Notes: a model not told the origin generated them from the sequence alone. Positions 1-6,713 are shown, numbered from the stretch's first letter. The stretch is 10,956 bases of DNA from Chloroflexota bacterium (GCA_027625225.1 JAQBWG010000037.1:1-10956), one strand, 5' to 3'. Numbers and translations: made by a program.

Positions 1-580
1 GTCTCCCACCAAGGAGACGGCGGAGACGGTGCGGGCGGCGGCGAAGGCGATGGGCGACGCGGGCGCGAGCGTGGAAGAGGCGGAGCCGCCGGGGAACGAC
101 CAGTGCCGTGAATTAGTGTACGGGTTGTTCCAGGCGGACGCGGGCATACCGGTGCGGGAGACGCTGGAGGCGGCGGGCACGCGTGAGTTCCATGCCCTGT
201 TTCAGAACACCCAAAAATGGATGGGGTCGAACCCGATGACGGCGGCGGAGCTTGGGCGGCTGCTGGTTCGGGTGGACGAGTACCGGAGCGAGATAACCAA
301 GTTCATGCAGGCGTACGACGTGCTGCTGTGCCCGGTAGCGGCGTTCCCCTCGACCAAACACGGGGAGATGTGGGAGGACGACATCCTGCCCGGATTTACC
401 TATACCTATCCGCACAACCTGACGGCGTGGCCGGTGGCGGTGGTGCGCTGTGGGACATCGCCGGAAGGGCTGCCTATCGGCGTCCAGATAGCGGCGCGTC
501 CCTGGCGTGACGACGTGGCGCTGGCGGCGGCGGCGCAACTCGAAGCTGCTCTGGGCGGTTGGCAGAAGCCACCGATTTAG
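1..580 (+). CDS. Amidase signature family protein, C-terminal part (5' end outside window)
   Basis: This is the last 192 or so residues of an amidase-signature hydrolase, read in the frame beginning at base 2 and ending at a TAG at 578-580. These enzymes hydrolyse amide bonds with a Ser-cisSer-Lys triad. The triad and the Gly/Ser-rich signature lie in the N-terminal half, which is missing here, so activity cannot be judged. The visible part shows the family's C-terminal hallmarks: a YDVLLCPVAAFPS strand, then a YPHNLTAWPV segment where family members have N-x-T/G-x-P, then GLPIGVQIAARPWRDD, matching the usual G-P-GVQI-G-F-D-L pattern, and a final helix. A GTG at 29 is not the start, because the frame stays open to the window edge and homology-type sequence continues upstream of it. 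The substrate cannot be told; family members include GatA-like, aryl-amide and urethane amidases. The next gene lies 85 bp downstream on the same strand. Confidence 0.88.
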   Translation, partial: SPTKETAETVRAAAKAMGDAGASVEEAEPPGNDQCRELVYGLFQADAGIPVRETLEAAGTREFHALFQNTQKWMGSNPMTAAELGRLLVRVDEYRSEITKFMQAYDVLLCPVAAFPSTKHGEMWEDDILPGFTYTYPHNLTAWPVAVVRCGTSPEGLPIGVQIAARPWRDDVALAAAAQLEAALGGWQKPPI

Positions 581-629
581 ACTCCCCCTAACGAATCCCA
601 CTCCTGTTCTTCGCCGTGCATGGTGTAGT

Positions 630-645
630 ATTACGACTCCGTAAT
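630..645. repeat. Short perfect inverted repeat upstream of the pilin-like gene
   Basis: ATTACG and CGTAAT form 6-bp arms around ACTC. The repeat sits in the 85-bp gap between the amidase stop and the pilin-like gene, about 20 bp before that gene's start. No T-tract follows, so it does not look like a terminator for the amidase. A weak -10-like TAGTAT (626-631) overlaps its left arm, but no convincing -35 is seen. It could be an operator, an mRNA hairpin close to the ribosome binding site, or chance. The rest of the gap (581-629) shows nothing recognisable. Confidence 0.35.
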
Positions 646-665
646 TTCCCTCCTGGAAGGCAAAG

Positions 666-1202
666 GTGTTTGTAATGCTAAATCTTTTCGTCGGTGTAGC
701 TCAGGGGCTGAGCGGTGGCGGTTCGGATATACCGGTGCTGCGCGGGGTGACGCTCTTAGAAGTTATTCTGATAATCGTAATAGTTGTGGTGCTGGTGGGC
801 GGGCTTACCGGGGCGTTCACGGCGCTTCGAGACTGGTTCTGGAACGCAGTGGGGATGGGTTCAACGGGGCCACGGCCCAACAACACCCTTGCCATCATGA
901 TGCCCCCTGACCGCACGGCTTATGCCGACGGGATGCAGGTTAAAGCTATATTACGACAACAAAACTCGAGCAACCCTGTGCCCGCCATAAACGTGACGTT
1001 TACCATCGAGGCGGGTTCACGTCCGGGCATCACGTCGCAGTTCTCAACCGGAGGCACGAACGTCATAGTGCCAACAGATACGAACGGAGAGGCGTCGGTG
1101 CAAATCAACGGGACGGGGGCGGGCAGCGACCGCATCCGTATCAAAGTTGGATTGTCTGATGAGCCGTTCGACTATGAGACAACAAACACCAACCGGCCTT
1201 AG
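666..1202 (+). CDS. Membrane-anchored protein with prepilin-like N-terminus and Ig-like domain
   Basis: I do not recognise a named family. The protein has 178 residues. Residues 1-27 form a leader, followed by one strongly hydrophobic helix (about 33-51). The junction reads RG|VTLLEV: Gly27, a hydrophobic residue, T-L-L and Glu at +5, which is the shape of the type IV prepilin peptidase site (G|FTLxE). A short amphipathic stretch (RDWFWNAVG, 55-63) and a Pro/Gly/Asn linker (64-73) follow. Residues 75-163 look like a single beta-sandwich of the bacterial Ig-like (Big_1/invasin) type: spaced strands, a PVPAINVTFTIE segment, a TDTNGEASVQI segment and a closing RIRIKVG strand. The GTG at 666 is preferred because GGAAGG (655-660) lies 5 nt upstream; the ATG at 675, with AAAGG 8 nt ahead, is the alternative. 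Likely role: surface or pseudopilin-like protein. A simple membrane-anchored Ig domain is equally possible. It ends 8 bp from the convergent hydrolase with no terminator visible. Confidence 0.72.
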   Translation: MFVMLNLFVGVAQGLSGGGSDIPVLRGVTLLEVILIIVIVVVLVGGLTGAFTALRDWFWNAVGMGSTGPRPNNTLAIMMPPDRTAYADGMQVKAILRQQNSSNPVPAINVTFTIEAGSRPGITSQFSTGGTNVIVPTDTNGEASVQINGTGAGSDRIRIKVGLSDEPFDYETTNTNRP

Positions 1203-1210
1203 TCATACCT

Positions 1211-2056
1211 CTACTCGTTGGCGCCGAGCCAGTCTCTAATGAAGCGTTTGGTTTCGGGAGCGGTGGGGTCCCAGGGGACGGTGTGTTCAGCGCCTTCGAC
1301 GATGTTCAGGGTTGTGTCAGGCGTTTTGAGGCGCTTGGCGATGAGGCGGGCGCCGAGGGGCGAGACGACCTTGTCTTCTCCTCCATGAACCATGAGCACC
1401 GGACAGGATAGGGTGCCGCCTCCGAGTATGTTTCCGACGGCTGCCAGGCCGATGTCTAACAGGTACATACCCGACACACGGTTGAAGGTGATGGCGTCGG
1501 TGCTCCGCATGCGCACGAATTCGGGGTCTCTGGTGGAAAGCAGTAATCGCCAGCCGATGACGTTGGTGATGGGGTGGAAGGGCCGCACCAGGCCGTAGAG
1601 GAATTCCCCCACAGCACTCCAGTGGAAGACCTGCGGACGGGCGAGAAGCCCCACTGTTGCCAGCAGCACAAGGCCAGTGATGCGATTGGAGTGCTTTCTT
1701 GCGTAACGGAGGGCGTAGACGGAACCCATGCTTTCGCCCAGGAGTGTGATGGGGACGCCGGGGTGGTCGTGTTGGAGGCGGTCGAGCCATTCGTCTATGT
1801 CCCGAGTGATGCGCTTGCGGGGCATACGGACACCGCGAACGCCTTCGGAGTAGCCGTGTCCACGAAGGTCTAGCCCGGCGACGAGCCAACCGTTGGGTGT
1901 GGCCTCGGTCAACGCTTGGACGTAGGGTTCGGCGTGGTAGGCAATGCCGTGGATGATGGCGAGGATGGCTTTGGGGGCCTCCCCTTCGGTCGCCTTGCTG
2001 TGAATCAGATACGAGAGATTGGTGCCGTCGCTTGCGGTGAAATTATTGCGTTCCAT
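1211..2056 (-). CDS. Alpha/beta hydrolase, monoglyceride lipase / serine aminopeptidase (S33) type
   Basis: This 281-residue cytoplasmic serine hydrolase has the expected order of motifs: an oxyanion HG in AIIHGIAYH (residues 33-41), the GLDLRGHGYSEG strand-loop (61-72) typical of monoacylglycerol lipases, a GESMG nucleophile elbow with Ser109, a lid-like insertion (about 135-210), Asp228 in VHGGEDKVVSP, and His258 in EGAEHTVPW. All three triad residues are present, and the length is normal for the family. It probably cleaves an ester of a glycerol or other small acyl substrate; the exact substrate is unknown. The ATG at 2054-2056 (MERNNF) is preferred, since homology-like sequence begins there. 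The frame stays open to a TTG at 2113, but the extra 19 residues look non-conserved and run through a hairpin. No good Shine-Dalgarno precedes either start. The gene is separated from the upstream epimerase gene by a terminator-like hairpin, so it is probably transcribed on its own. Confidence 0.9.
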   Translation of the reverse strand: MERNNFTASDGTNLSYLIHSKATEGEAPKAILAIIHGIAYHAEPYVQALTEATPNGWLVAGLDLRGHGYSEGVRGVRMPRKRITRDIDEWLDRLQHDHPGVPITLLGESMGSVYALRYARKHSNRITGLVLLATVGLLARPQVFHWSAVGEFLYGLVRPFHPITNVIGWRLLLSTRDPEFVRMRSTDAITFNRVSGMYLLDIGLAAVGNILGGGTLSCPVLMVHGGEDKVVSPLGARLIAKRLKTPDTTLNIVEGAEHTVPWDPTAPETKRFIRDWLGANE

Positions 2057-2096
2057 AGGGGCATTGTGGCATTTGGGAGCGGTGAGGCCAAGCGCA

Positions 2097-2118
2097 GATG
2101 TTGCAGCACGCAACCATC
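2097..2118. repeat. Imperfect hairpin just upstream of the alpha/beta hydrolase start
   Basis: GATGTTGC and GCAACCATC pair as an 8-bp stem with one bulged base around the loop AGCAC. It lies about 40 bp ahead of the hydrolase ATG (2056), in the probable 5' leader. There is no T-tract in the direction of the hydrolase. It may be a leader hairpin or chance. Confidence 0.3.
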
Positions 2119-2139
2119 GCTGCTCCCTGCGGTGTTTTC

Positions 2140-2168
2140 CCGTCCTTCGACAAGCTCAGGACGAACGG
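2140..2168. repeat. REP-like dispersed palindromic element (TTCGACAAGCTCAGGACG type)
   Basis: This 29-bp intergenic element contains TTCGACAAGCTCAGGACG. GTCCT and AGGAC pair around TCGACAAGCTC, and outer CCG/CGG arms extend the stem with a small bulge. From memory, near-identical intergenic strings (CCTTCGACAAGCTCAGG-CGAACGG) recur at high copy in several unrelated bacterial genomes as REP-like elements. Only one copy is present here, so its repeat status rests on that recollection and not on this window. Confidence 0.6.
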
Positions 2169-2190
2169 AATTCAAACCGTAACATGACCT

Positions 2191-2218
2191 GAGAAAACGG
2201 GCTGTGGCATTGCCCGTT
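2191..2218 (-). terminator. Rho-independent terminator for the epimerase gene
   Basis: Read on the minus strand, AACGGGC and GCCCGTT form a perfect 7-bp GC-rich stem with a 9-nt loop, followed directly by TTTTCTC. It lies about 50 nt downstream of the epimerase stop codon (2268) and before the alpha/beta hydrolase gene, which is the right position and orientation. The T-tract is short, so efficiency may be moderate. Confidence 0.6.
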
Positions 2219-2231
2219 CCATTTCGCGACC

Positions 2232-2247
2232 TTCGACTTTTCGACTT
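2232..2247. repeat. Two tandem copies of TTCGACTT
   Basis: Two exact adjacent 8-bp units, TTCGACTT TTCGACTT, lie between the epimerase stop and its terminator. They share the TTCGAC core of the REP-like element about 80 bp away and may be a degraded or slipped remnant of it. No function is apparent. Confidence 0.45.
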
Positions 2248-2267
2248 TGCACAGGATGGGACGTTTG

Positions 2268-3368
2268 CTATGAGACGAAGCCCTGCACGAACTTGCCGTA
2301 TCCGTCACGCCAGCGCTTGCATAGGGCGACTTCGGTGTCCCGGTGTTGTTTATACCCTTTGGAGTCAGGCTGGCGGTTCTGGGTGTACCAGGCGACGGTC
2401 TCGCCGACCCAGTCTTCGATGGGGGTGGTCTTGAGTTCGAAATGGAGGCGGGCCTTTTCGATGGACGGTATGTAGACAGGGGGCTGTGACATGAAATCGT
2501 ACCACCAGTCTTCGTAGGGCAGGTCGGTGGTGCGTTCGATGATGTCGCCGGGGACGGACACGGTGTTGAGGGGCTTGCCGGCTTTGTCGGCAATGATTTG
2601 GACGAAACGGCGGAGGGTGACGATGTCGGCGCCGGTGACGTTGTAAATCTCGTTCACGGCGCGGGGCGACCCGATGGCGTCGATGAACGCCCCGCCGACG
2701 TCGTCGCGAAAGCCGGGGCGGAAGACTGAGGTGCCGCCATCGCGGAGAATCATCTCGCGGCCGTCCTGGATGCGCTGGAGGTAGAACCAGAAGCGGTCGG
2801 CGGCCTCGGCAGGGCCAAGGACGGTAGGGATGCGCATGACGACCCAGGGGAAGTCGGGTGTTTCGGACAGCAGGCGTTCGATCTGCCGTTTGCCTTCGGC
2901 GTATTTGTCACGGGAGGGGTCGAAGTCCCAGCTCACGGTGGTGAGGTCGAGACACTCCTCGCGTAGCGGGGCGTTGGCGGCGAGGTCGACGAATTCGTCC
3001 TGAGAGCGCGGGCCGGGCGGCTTGCGGAGGGTGCGGCGCGGCTTGGCGTGGCCAGGGCCGCCGTAGACGGAGGCGGTGGAGGAGACGAGGTATTTGCCGA
3101 CGTTGCCCCTGAGCGCTTCGACTGCGGCCTTCACGTCTTCGACGTAGTAGGCGACGTTGTCTATCACGGCGTCGAACTTCTTGCCTTTGAGGTTTTTGAC
3201 GAACTGTTCGTGGTCGGTGCGGTCGCCGATGATGTGGCCTACATCGTCCCAGAAGTCGGGCTTGGCGTTGCCGCGGGTGTAAAGGGTGACGTTGTCGCCG
3301 CGTTCGAGCATGCGCTTGACGGTGATGCGGCCGAAGTCGCGGGTACCGCCGATAAATAGTACGTTCAT
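2268..3368 (-). CDS. NAD-dependent epimerase/dehydratase family protein (extended SDR)
   Basis: This 366-residue protein has an N-terminal Rossmann fold with GGTRDFG (residues 7-13), the nucleotide-binding glycine motif of extended short-chain dehydrogenases, followed by LYTRGN (29-34), where the Arg may contact the cofactor. DAVIDNVAYY (67-75) and YLVSSTASVYG (93-103) supply the mid-sheet strand and the active-site Ser/Thr. YAEGK (156-160) is the YxxxK catalytic pair. The C-terminal part carries the substrate-binding motifs RIPTVLGP (179-186), RPGFRDDVGGAFIDAI (217-232) and a YNVTG strand. These enzymes modify nucleotide-linked sugars or similar compounds; the substrate is not identifiable. 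The start is set by GGAGGAACC immediately before ATG 3368; an upstream extension to 3416 would cross that site and adds no domain. It is divergent from the amidohydrolase, with a 133-bp shared promoter region, and is followed by a terminator hairpin. Confidence 0.9.
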   Translation of the reverse strand: MNVLFIGGTRDFGRITVKRMLERGDNVTLYTRGNAKPDFWDDVGHIIGDRTDHEQFVKNLKGKKFDAVIDNVAYYVEDVKAAVEALRGNVGKYLVSSTASVYGGPGHAKPRRTLRKPPGPRSQDEFVDLAANAPLREECLDLTTVSWDFDPSRDKYAEGKRQIERLLSETPDFPWVVMRIPTVLGPAEAADRFWFYLQRIQDGREMILRDGGTSVFRPGFRDDVGGAFIDAIGSPRAVNEIYNVTGADIVTLRRFVQIIADKAGKPLNTVSVPGDIIERTTDLPYEDWWYDFMSQPPVYIPSIEKARLHFELKTTPIEDWVGETVAWYTQNRQPDSKGYKQHRDTEVALCKRWRDGYGKFVQGFVS

Positions 3369-3409
3369 GGTTCCTCCAAGTGCGTCTGTGGTTCTTGCGT
3401 TCGGGGGCA

Positions 3410-3438
3410 TCTTCACAGTGCGCGGGGTTGGTTGTCAA
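3410..3438 (-). promoter_or_regulatory. Candidate promoter for the epimerase gene
   Basis: On the minus strand a perfect TTGACA (3433-3438) faces the epimerase gene. The -10 side is weak: GAAGAT (3409-3414) at 18 bp or TGAAGA (3410-3415) at 17 bp. The predicted leader would be about 35 nt. It overlaps the -35 region of the candidate divergent promoter, so the two genes could be co-regulated or compete. Confidence 0.35.
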
Positions 3439-3457
3439 ACGTGCGGTGCTGTAGACT
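3428..3457 (+). promoter_or_regulatory. Candidate promoter for the amidohydrolase gene
   Basis: TTGGTT (3428-3433), 18 bp, then TAGACT (3452-3457) resembles a sigma70 promoter (3/6 and 4/6 matches). The leader would be about 38 nt, ending in the GAGGAG ribosome binding site at 3485-3490. The match is moderate only. Confidence 0.33.
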
Positions 3458-3501
3458 CTGGCGCATCGGGCGGACTTCGAGTACGAGGAGTTTTATTCGT
3501 C

Positions 3502-5070
3502 ATGTTAGACATGCTTATCAAGGGCGGAATGGTCGTGGACGGGAGCGGCAGTGCAGGGTTCTACGCGGCAGTGGCGGTTCAGGGCGATACGGTGACGCTG
3601 CTGCGGGGCGACGTGTCCGACATCAAGGCGAAGCGGACGATAGACGCGACGGGGCGAATCGTGGCGCCGGGGTTCATCGACCCGCACGCGCACTCGGCGC
3701 TGATGGTGCTGCACGACCCAGTGCATCTGCCCAAGGTGCACCAGGGGGTGACGACGGAGCTGTACGGCATCGACGGGAATTCGTACGCGCCGTTCGCCAA
3801 GCAGCAGGATCTGGACGACTTCATCACGCTGAACGCGGGGCTAGAAGGGTCACCTCCCATCAACGCGGACTGGTCGACGGTAACGGAGTACCTGGCGAAG
3901 TACGACAAGAAGGTGTCGGTGAACGTGGCTTACATCGTGGGCAACTCGCCCATCCGAATCGGCGCGATGGGGTGGAGCGACCGCAAGCCGACGAAGAAGG
4001 AGCTGGATGCGCAGAAGGGGTTGCTCAGGGAGAGCATGGAGGAGGGCGCGGTGGGAATCTCGACAGGGCTGGACTATCCGCCGGGAAGTTTTGCCCACAC
4101 GGACGAGCTTGTTGAATTATCAAAAGAAGCAGCGAAGTTGGGAGGTTTTTACCATACTCATGTCCGATACGGGCTGGGCGACAAGTTCCTCGATCCGTAC
4201 CGGGAGGCGCTGGACATCGGGCGGCGGAGCGGTATTCCCATCCACCTGACGCACATGATGCCGCGCGCGGTGTATCCCGGTTCGAGCTGGGCGCTGGTGG
4301 ACATGGTGGAGGAGGCGCGCGACGAGGGTATGGACGTGACGTTCGACAACTTCCCGTACGCGCACGGGGGCACACGGCTGGTGTACTTCCTGCCGCACTG
4401 GACGCACGACGGCGGGGTGCAGAGCATCTACGCAGCGCTGCGGTCGCCGGAGGCGCGTGAGCGGATACGCAAGGAGACGAGTATCGGGTTCCGGGAGTCG
4501 TGGGACCACGTGTGGGTGACGTATTTCAAACACGAGCGCAATAAGAAGTACGAAGGGCGGTCGGTGGCCGAGGTGGCGGAGATGATGGGCAAGAGCGAAG
4601 TGGACGCTATCTGCGACCTGCTGTTGGATGAGGATTTGCAGACGTCGTTCCACGCGGCGGGACACGACTACGGGCTGATGCCGGACTTCGCGGCGCACGA
4701 GAACTATATGGTGGGCAGCGATGCGCTGCTCATCGGCGACTATCCGCCGGCGATGGGGTACGGGTGCTTCCCCGAGGTCATCGGGAACTTCTGCCGGAAC
4801 CAGCGGAAGATGACGCTGCCGCAGGCGATACGCAAGATGACGTCGTTTCCGGCACAGCGGATAGGCATCAAGGACAGAGGTTTGCTGCGGGACGGGATGA
4901 AGGCGGACATCACGATTTTCGACTACGAGAACATCAAGGCTATGGCGACGCGGGACAATCCGAAGCGGATGTCGCAGGGCATCGACTACGTGATTGTGAA
5001 CGGGCAGGTGGTGGTTGACCACGGGAAGCACACGGGGGTGTTCGCGGGGCGGGCGATTAAACGGACCTAG
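3502..5070 (+). CDS. Amidohydrolase, N-acyl-D-amino-acid deacylase (D-aminoacylase) family
   Basis: This 522-residue metal-dependent hydrolase has the urease-superfamily layout: a small N-terminal beta domain (1-55), a TIM barrel opening with GFIDPHAHSAL (His62 and His64), and a returning C-terminal beta domain with GLLRDGMKADITIFD. Other family motifs are EEGAVGISTGLDYPPG (181-195), YHTHVR (His220), IHLTHM (His251), GSDA (Asp407) and the C-terminal MTSFPAQRIGIKDRG run. These match D-aminoacylases and related N-acyl-D-amino acid deacylases, which free D-amino acids from N-acyl forms. One difference stands out: where D-aminoacylases have VGNCG with a zinc-binding Cys, this protein has YGIDG (Asp91), so metal binding or substrate may differ. 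The ATG at 3502 follows GAGGAG with an 11-nt gap; an in-frame opening to 3286 runs back through the intergenic region and is not used. Its stop overlaps that of the convergent MOSC gene. Confidence 0.9.
   Translation: MLDMLIKGGMVVDGSGSAGFYAAVAVQGDTVTLLRGDVSDIKAKRTIDATGRIVAPGFIDPHAHSALMVLHDPVHLPKVHQGVTTELYGIDGNSYAPFAKQQDLDDFITLNAGLEGSPPINADWSTVTEYLAKYDKKVSVNVAYIVGNSPIRIGAMGWSDRKPTKKELDAQKGLLRESMEEGAVGISTGLDYPPGSFAHTDELVELSKEAAKLGGFYHTHVRYGLGDKFLDPYREALDIGRRSGIPIHLTHMMPRAVYPGSSWALVDMVEEARDEGMDVTFDNFPYAHGGTRLVYFLPHWTHDGGVQSIYAALRSPEARERIRKETSIGFRESWDHVWVTYFKHERNKKYEGRSVAEVAEMMGKSEVDAICDLLLDEDLQTSFHAAGHDYGLMPDFAAHENYMVGSDALLIGDYPPAMGYGCFPEVIGNFCRNQRKMTLPQAIRKMTSFPAQRIGIKDRGLLRDGMKADITIFDYENIKAMATRDNPKRMSQGIDYVIVNGQVVVDHGKHTGVFAGRAIKRT
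5067..5070. other. Shared CTAG: overlapping stops of convergent genes
   Basis: The palindrome CTAG encodes the TAG of the amidohydrolase (5068-5070, +) and the TAG of the MOSC gene (5067-5069, -). There is no intergenic space, so neither gene can have a terminator before entering the other; the transcripts must overlap or end by other means. Confidence 0.9.
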
Positions 5071-5828
5071 ACGAGGGTAATTTCGTCGCCGATGGAGACG
5101 AGGCCGGGCTGCTCGACGGTGGCATAGACGCCGAAGTATATCCCTGTCGGGTCGGGCCGGTAGTCGAGGATGAGGCTGAGTGTGTCAGCGTCGCGCTCGC
5201 CGGTGTCCGGGTTGAGCCTGGTAATGACGCAGCGAGGGTCTCTGGCGGCGATGCGCAAGCGTAGTTGCTCGCCGATGCGGACGGTGCGGCCTTCCCAGGA
5301 GTCCTCTTCGTGGGGACGGCAGCCTTCGAGTAGAAACGTAGGGCGAAAGCGGCGCGCGTCGAACCTGGTCTGTCCGTTTGAACGGCGGGACAATTCGTCC
5401 ACAGAGGCTTGCGAGAGCAACGAGACGGGGTACAGGTCCTGGTAGTGGTGCGAAGCATTCACCTGCACGAGCCGCGCGGGCCTGCCGCAGTAGTCCGACA
5501 GCGCTGCGCTCCAGTCGCCCTCGACGGCGCGACCGGGCACCTCGCGGCTTCCGATTTTGATCTGGGTTGGTTTTCCAAGCACCGGGGTGCCTTCAACAAC
5601 ACGACCGTCGGGGAAGACAAGGCGAAGAGATTCAGGTTTGCGGTGATATTGGGCGCGGACCTGCACCATCTTTCCGACCTGGCGCTGGGTGAGCATCTTG
5701 CCCAGTTCGTCCTCGACGCAGAAACGGCGGTCTCCGATAACGCCTGTCTCGCCGACGGACACGGTTTGCGGGTGGAGGAGGCCGAGGGATTTTACGGGCG
5801 CGATGTTGATGGCCTGAACGGTGGGCAT
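5067..5828 (-). CDS. MOSC domain protein (YcbX-like, with N-terminal MOSC beta-barrel)
   Basis: This 253-residue protein opens with VQAINIAPVKSL (residues 4-15), GETGVIGDRRFCVED (26-40) and LTQRQVGKM (46-54), the pattern of the MOSC N-terminal beta-barrel found in YcbX and the C-terminal region of eukaryotic Moco sulfurases/mARC. The MOSC core follows, with FDARRFRPTFLLEG (156-169) and DPRCVITRLNPDTGERD (197-213), containing the conserved Cys200 thought to carry sulfur or bind molybdenum cofactor. Members act in Moco-dependent reduction of N-hydroxylated compounds or in sulfur transfer; no molybdenum oxidoreductase gene is visible nearby, so its partner is unknown. The ATG at 5826-5828 overlaps the upstream TGA by one base (TGATG), so translation is probably coupled to the LLM oxidoreductase. 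It is the last gene of the four-gene operon. Confidence 0.88.
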   Translation of the reverse strand: MPTVQAINIAPVKSLGLLHPQTVSVGETGVIGDRRFCVEDELGKMLTQRQVGKMVQVRAQYHRKPESLRLVFPDGRVVEGTPVLGKPTQIKIGSREVPGRAVEGDWSAALSDYCGRPARLVQVNASHHYQDLYPVSLLSQASVDELSRRSNGQTRFDARRFRPTFLLEGCRPHEEDSWEGRTVRIGEQLRLRIAARDPRCVITRLNPDTGERDADTLSLILDYRPDPTGIYFGVYATVEQPGLVSIGDEITLV

Positions 5829-6712
5829 CAGCCTTTAGCTTTAACCAACTTCACGAGTTTTTCGATGGCGCGGACGTGGTCGTCGGGTGACTTGAAGCCA
5901 GCGGCCATGGTGTCCATAGAGACGTGGGTCGCGCCGAGGCGGCGCCATCCGGTTACATATTCCGCCCACTTTCCTTCGGGCGTTGTGCTCACACGAATCT
6001 TGCCCTCGATGCCGATGTCGGCGGGGTTGCGTCCGGCGTCTTTGGCAAGCTGACGGAGCCGCGATAGGCGCTGCTCCATGTCGGCGTTGGGGCTTTCGAC
6101 CTCGGGAAACCAGCCGTCACCCAGGCGGGCGATGCGTTCGATGGCGCGGGGCGCTCCGCCGCCGAACCAGACGGGGATGGGCCGCTGGACGGGAAGCGGG
6201 CTGAGGCCGGAGTGGGTGAGATGGTGCCAGTTGCCCTTGAAGCTGACGGTTTTGTTCGTCCACAGGGCGCGCATGACGGCGACCTGTTCGTCGAGACGAC
6301 GACCACGGTTGTGGAAGTCTTCGCCGACGCCCTGATAGGCATACTTGTTCCACCCCAGGCCGAGGCCGAGACGCATGCGGCCCTGTGAGAGAACATCTAT
6401 CTCGGCGGCCTGCTTGGCTATGAGGGCGGTCTCTCGCATGGGGGCGACGAGCACGGAGGTGCCGAGGGTCATCTTTTTGGTTACGGCGGCGAGAAAGCCG
6501 AGGAGCACGAACGCCTCGTGGAAGGGGTTGCGGAGTGTGTAGTAGAGAAAATCGCCCTCGATACCAGGAACCTTGTCGGGGTCTGAGAGCAGCACTTCGT
6601 CGTAGATGACCAGGTCGTCGCAGCCAACGCTTTCCAATGCCTGCGCGTAGTCGCGGATGACGACAGGGTCGTTACCGATCTCGGTAGTGGGTAGAACGGC
6701 GCTTGCTCTCAT
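5828..6712 (-). CDS. LLM-class flavin/F420-dependent oxidoreductase
   Basis: This 294-residue protein is a luciferase-like monooxygenase-fold enzyme (TIM barrel), soluble and cytoplasmic. Typical motifs are YAQALESVGCDDLVIYDEV (22-40), MTLGTSVLVAPMRETALIAKQ (81-101), LSQGRMRLGLGLGWNKYAYQGVG (108-130), the RGRRLDEQVAVMRALW helix (136-151), PIPVWFGGGAPRAIERIARLGDGWFP (178-203) and a C-terminal GATHVSMDTM strand. The LGLGLGW-x6-GV signature and overall length fit the TIGR03619-like F420/FMN groups; whether F420 or FMN is used cannot be read from sequence alone. Such enzymes oxidise or reduce diverse small molecules. The start is clear: GGAGG lies 7 nt before ATG 6712, inside the end of the nitrilase gene, with only one base between that gene's TAG and this ATG. 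It should be co-translated with its neighbours in the ppsA operon. Confidence 0.9.
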   Translation of the reverse strand: MRASAVLPTTEIGNDPVVIRDYAQALESVGCDDLVIYDEVLLSDPDKVPGIEGDFLYYTLRNPFHEAFVLLGFLAAVTKKMTLGTSVLVAPMRETALIAKQAAEIDVLSQGRMRLGLGLGWNKYAYQGVGEDFHNRGRRLDEQVAVMRALWTNKTVSFKGNWHHLTHSGLSPLPVQRPIPVWFGGGAPRAIERIARLGDGWFPEVESPNADMEQRLSRLRQLAKDAGRNPADIGIEGKIRVSTTPEGKWAEYVTGWRRLGATHVSMDTMAAGFKSPDDHVRAIEKLVKLVKAKG

Positions 6713-6713
6713 A

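Noticed and set aside
2057..2113. N-terminal extension of the alpha/beta hydrolase from a TTG at 2113
   Set aside because: The additional 19 residues contain no family features and overlap a hairpin. The fold begins at the ATG at 2056.
3286..3501. Upstream extension of the amidohydrolase to a start at 3286
   Set aside because: It would run through the divergent epimerase start and promoter region and adds no recognisable domain. ATG 3502 has GAGGAG upstream and begins at the expected family N-terminus.
4120..5031. Long open frame on the minus strand (303 codons) inside the amidohydrolase
   Set aside because: It is a by-product of high GC at third positions in the plus-strand gene. The sequence is rich in Arg, His and Val with no domain, and no start signals are seen.
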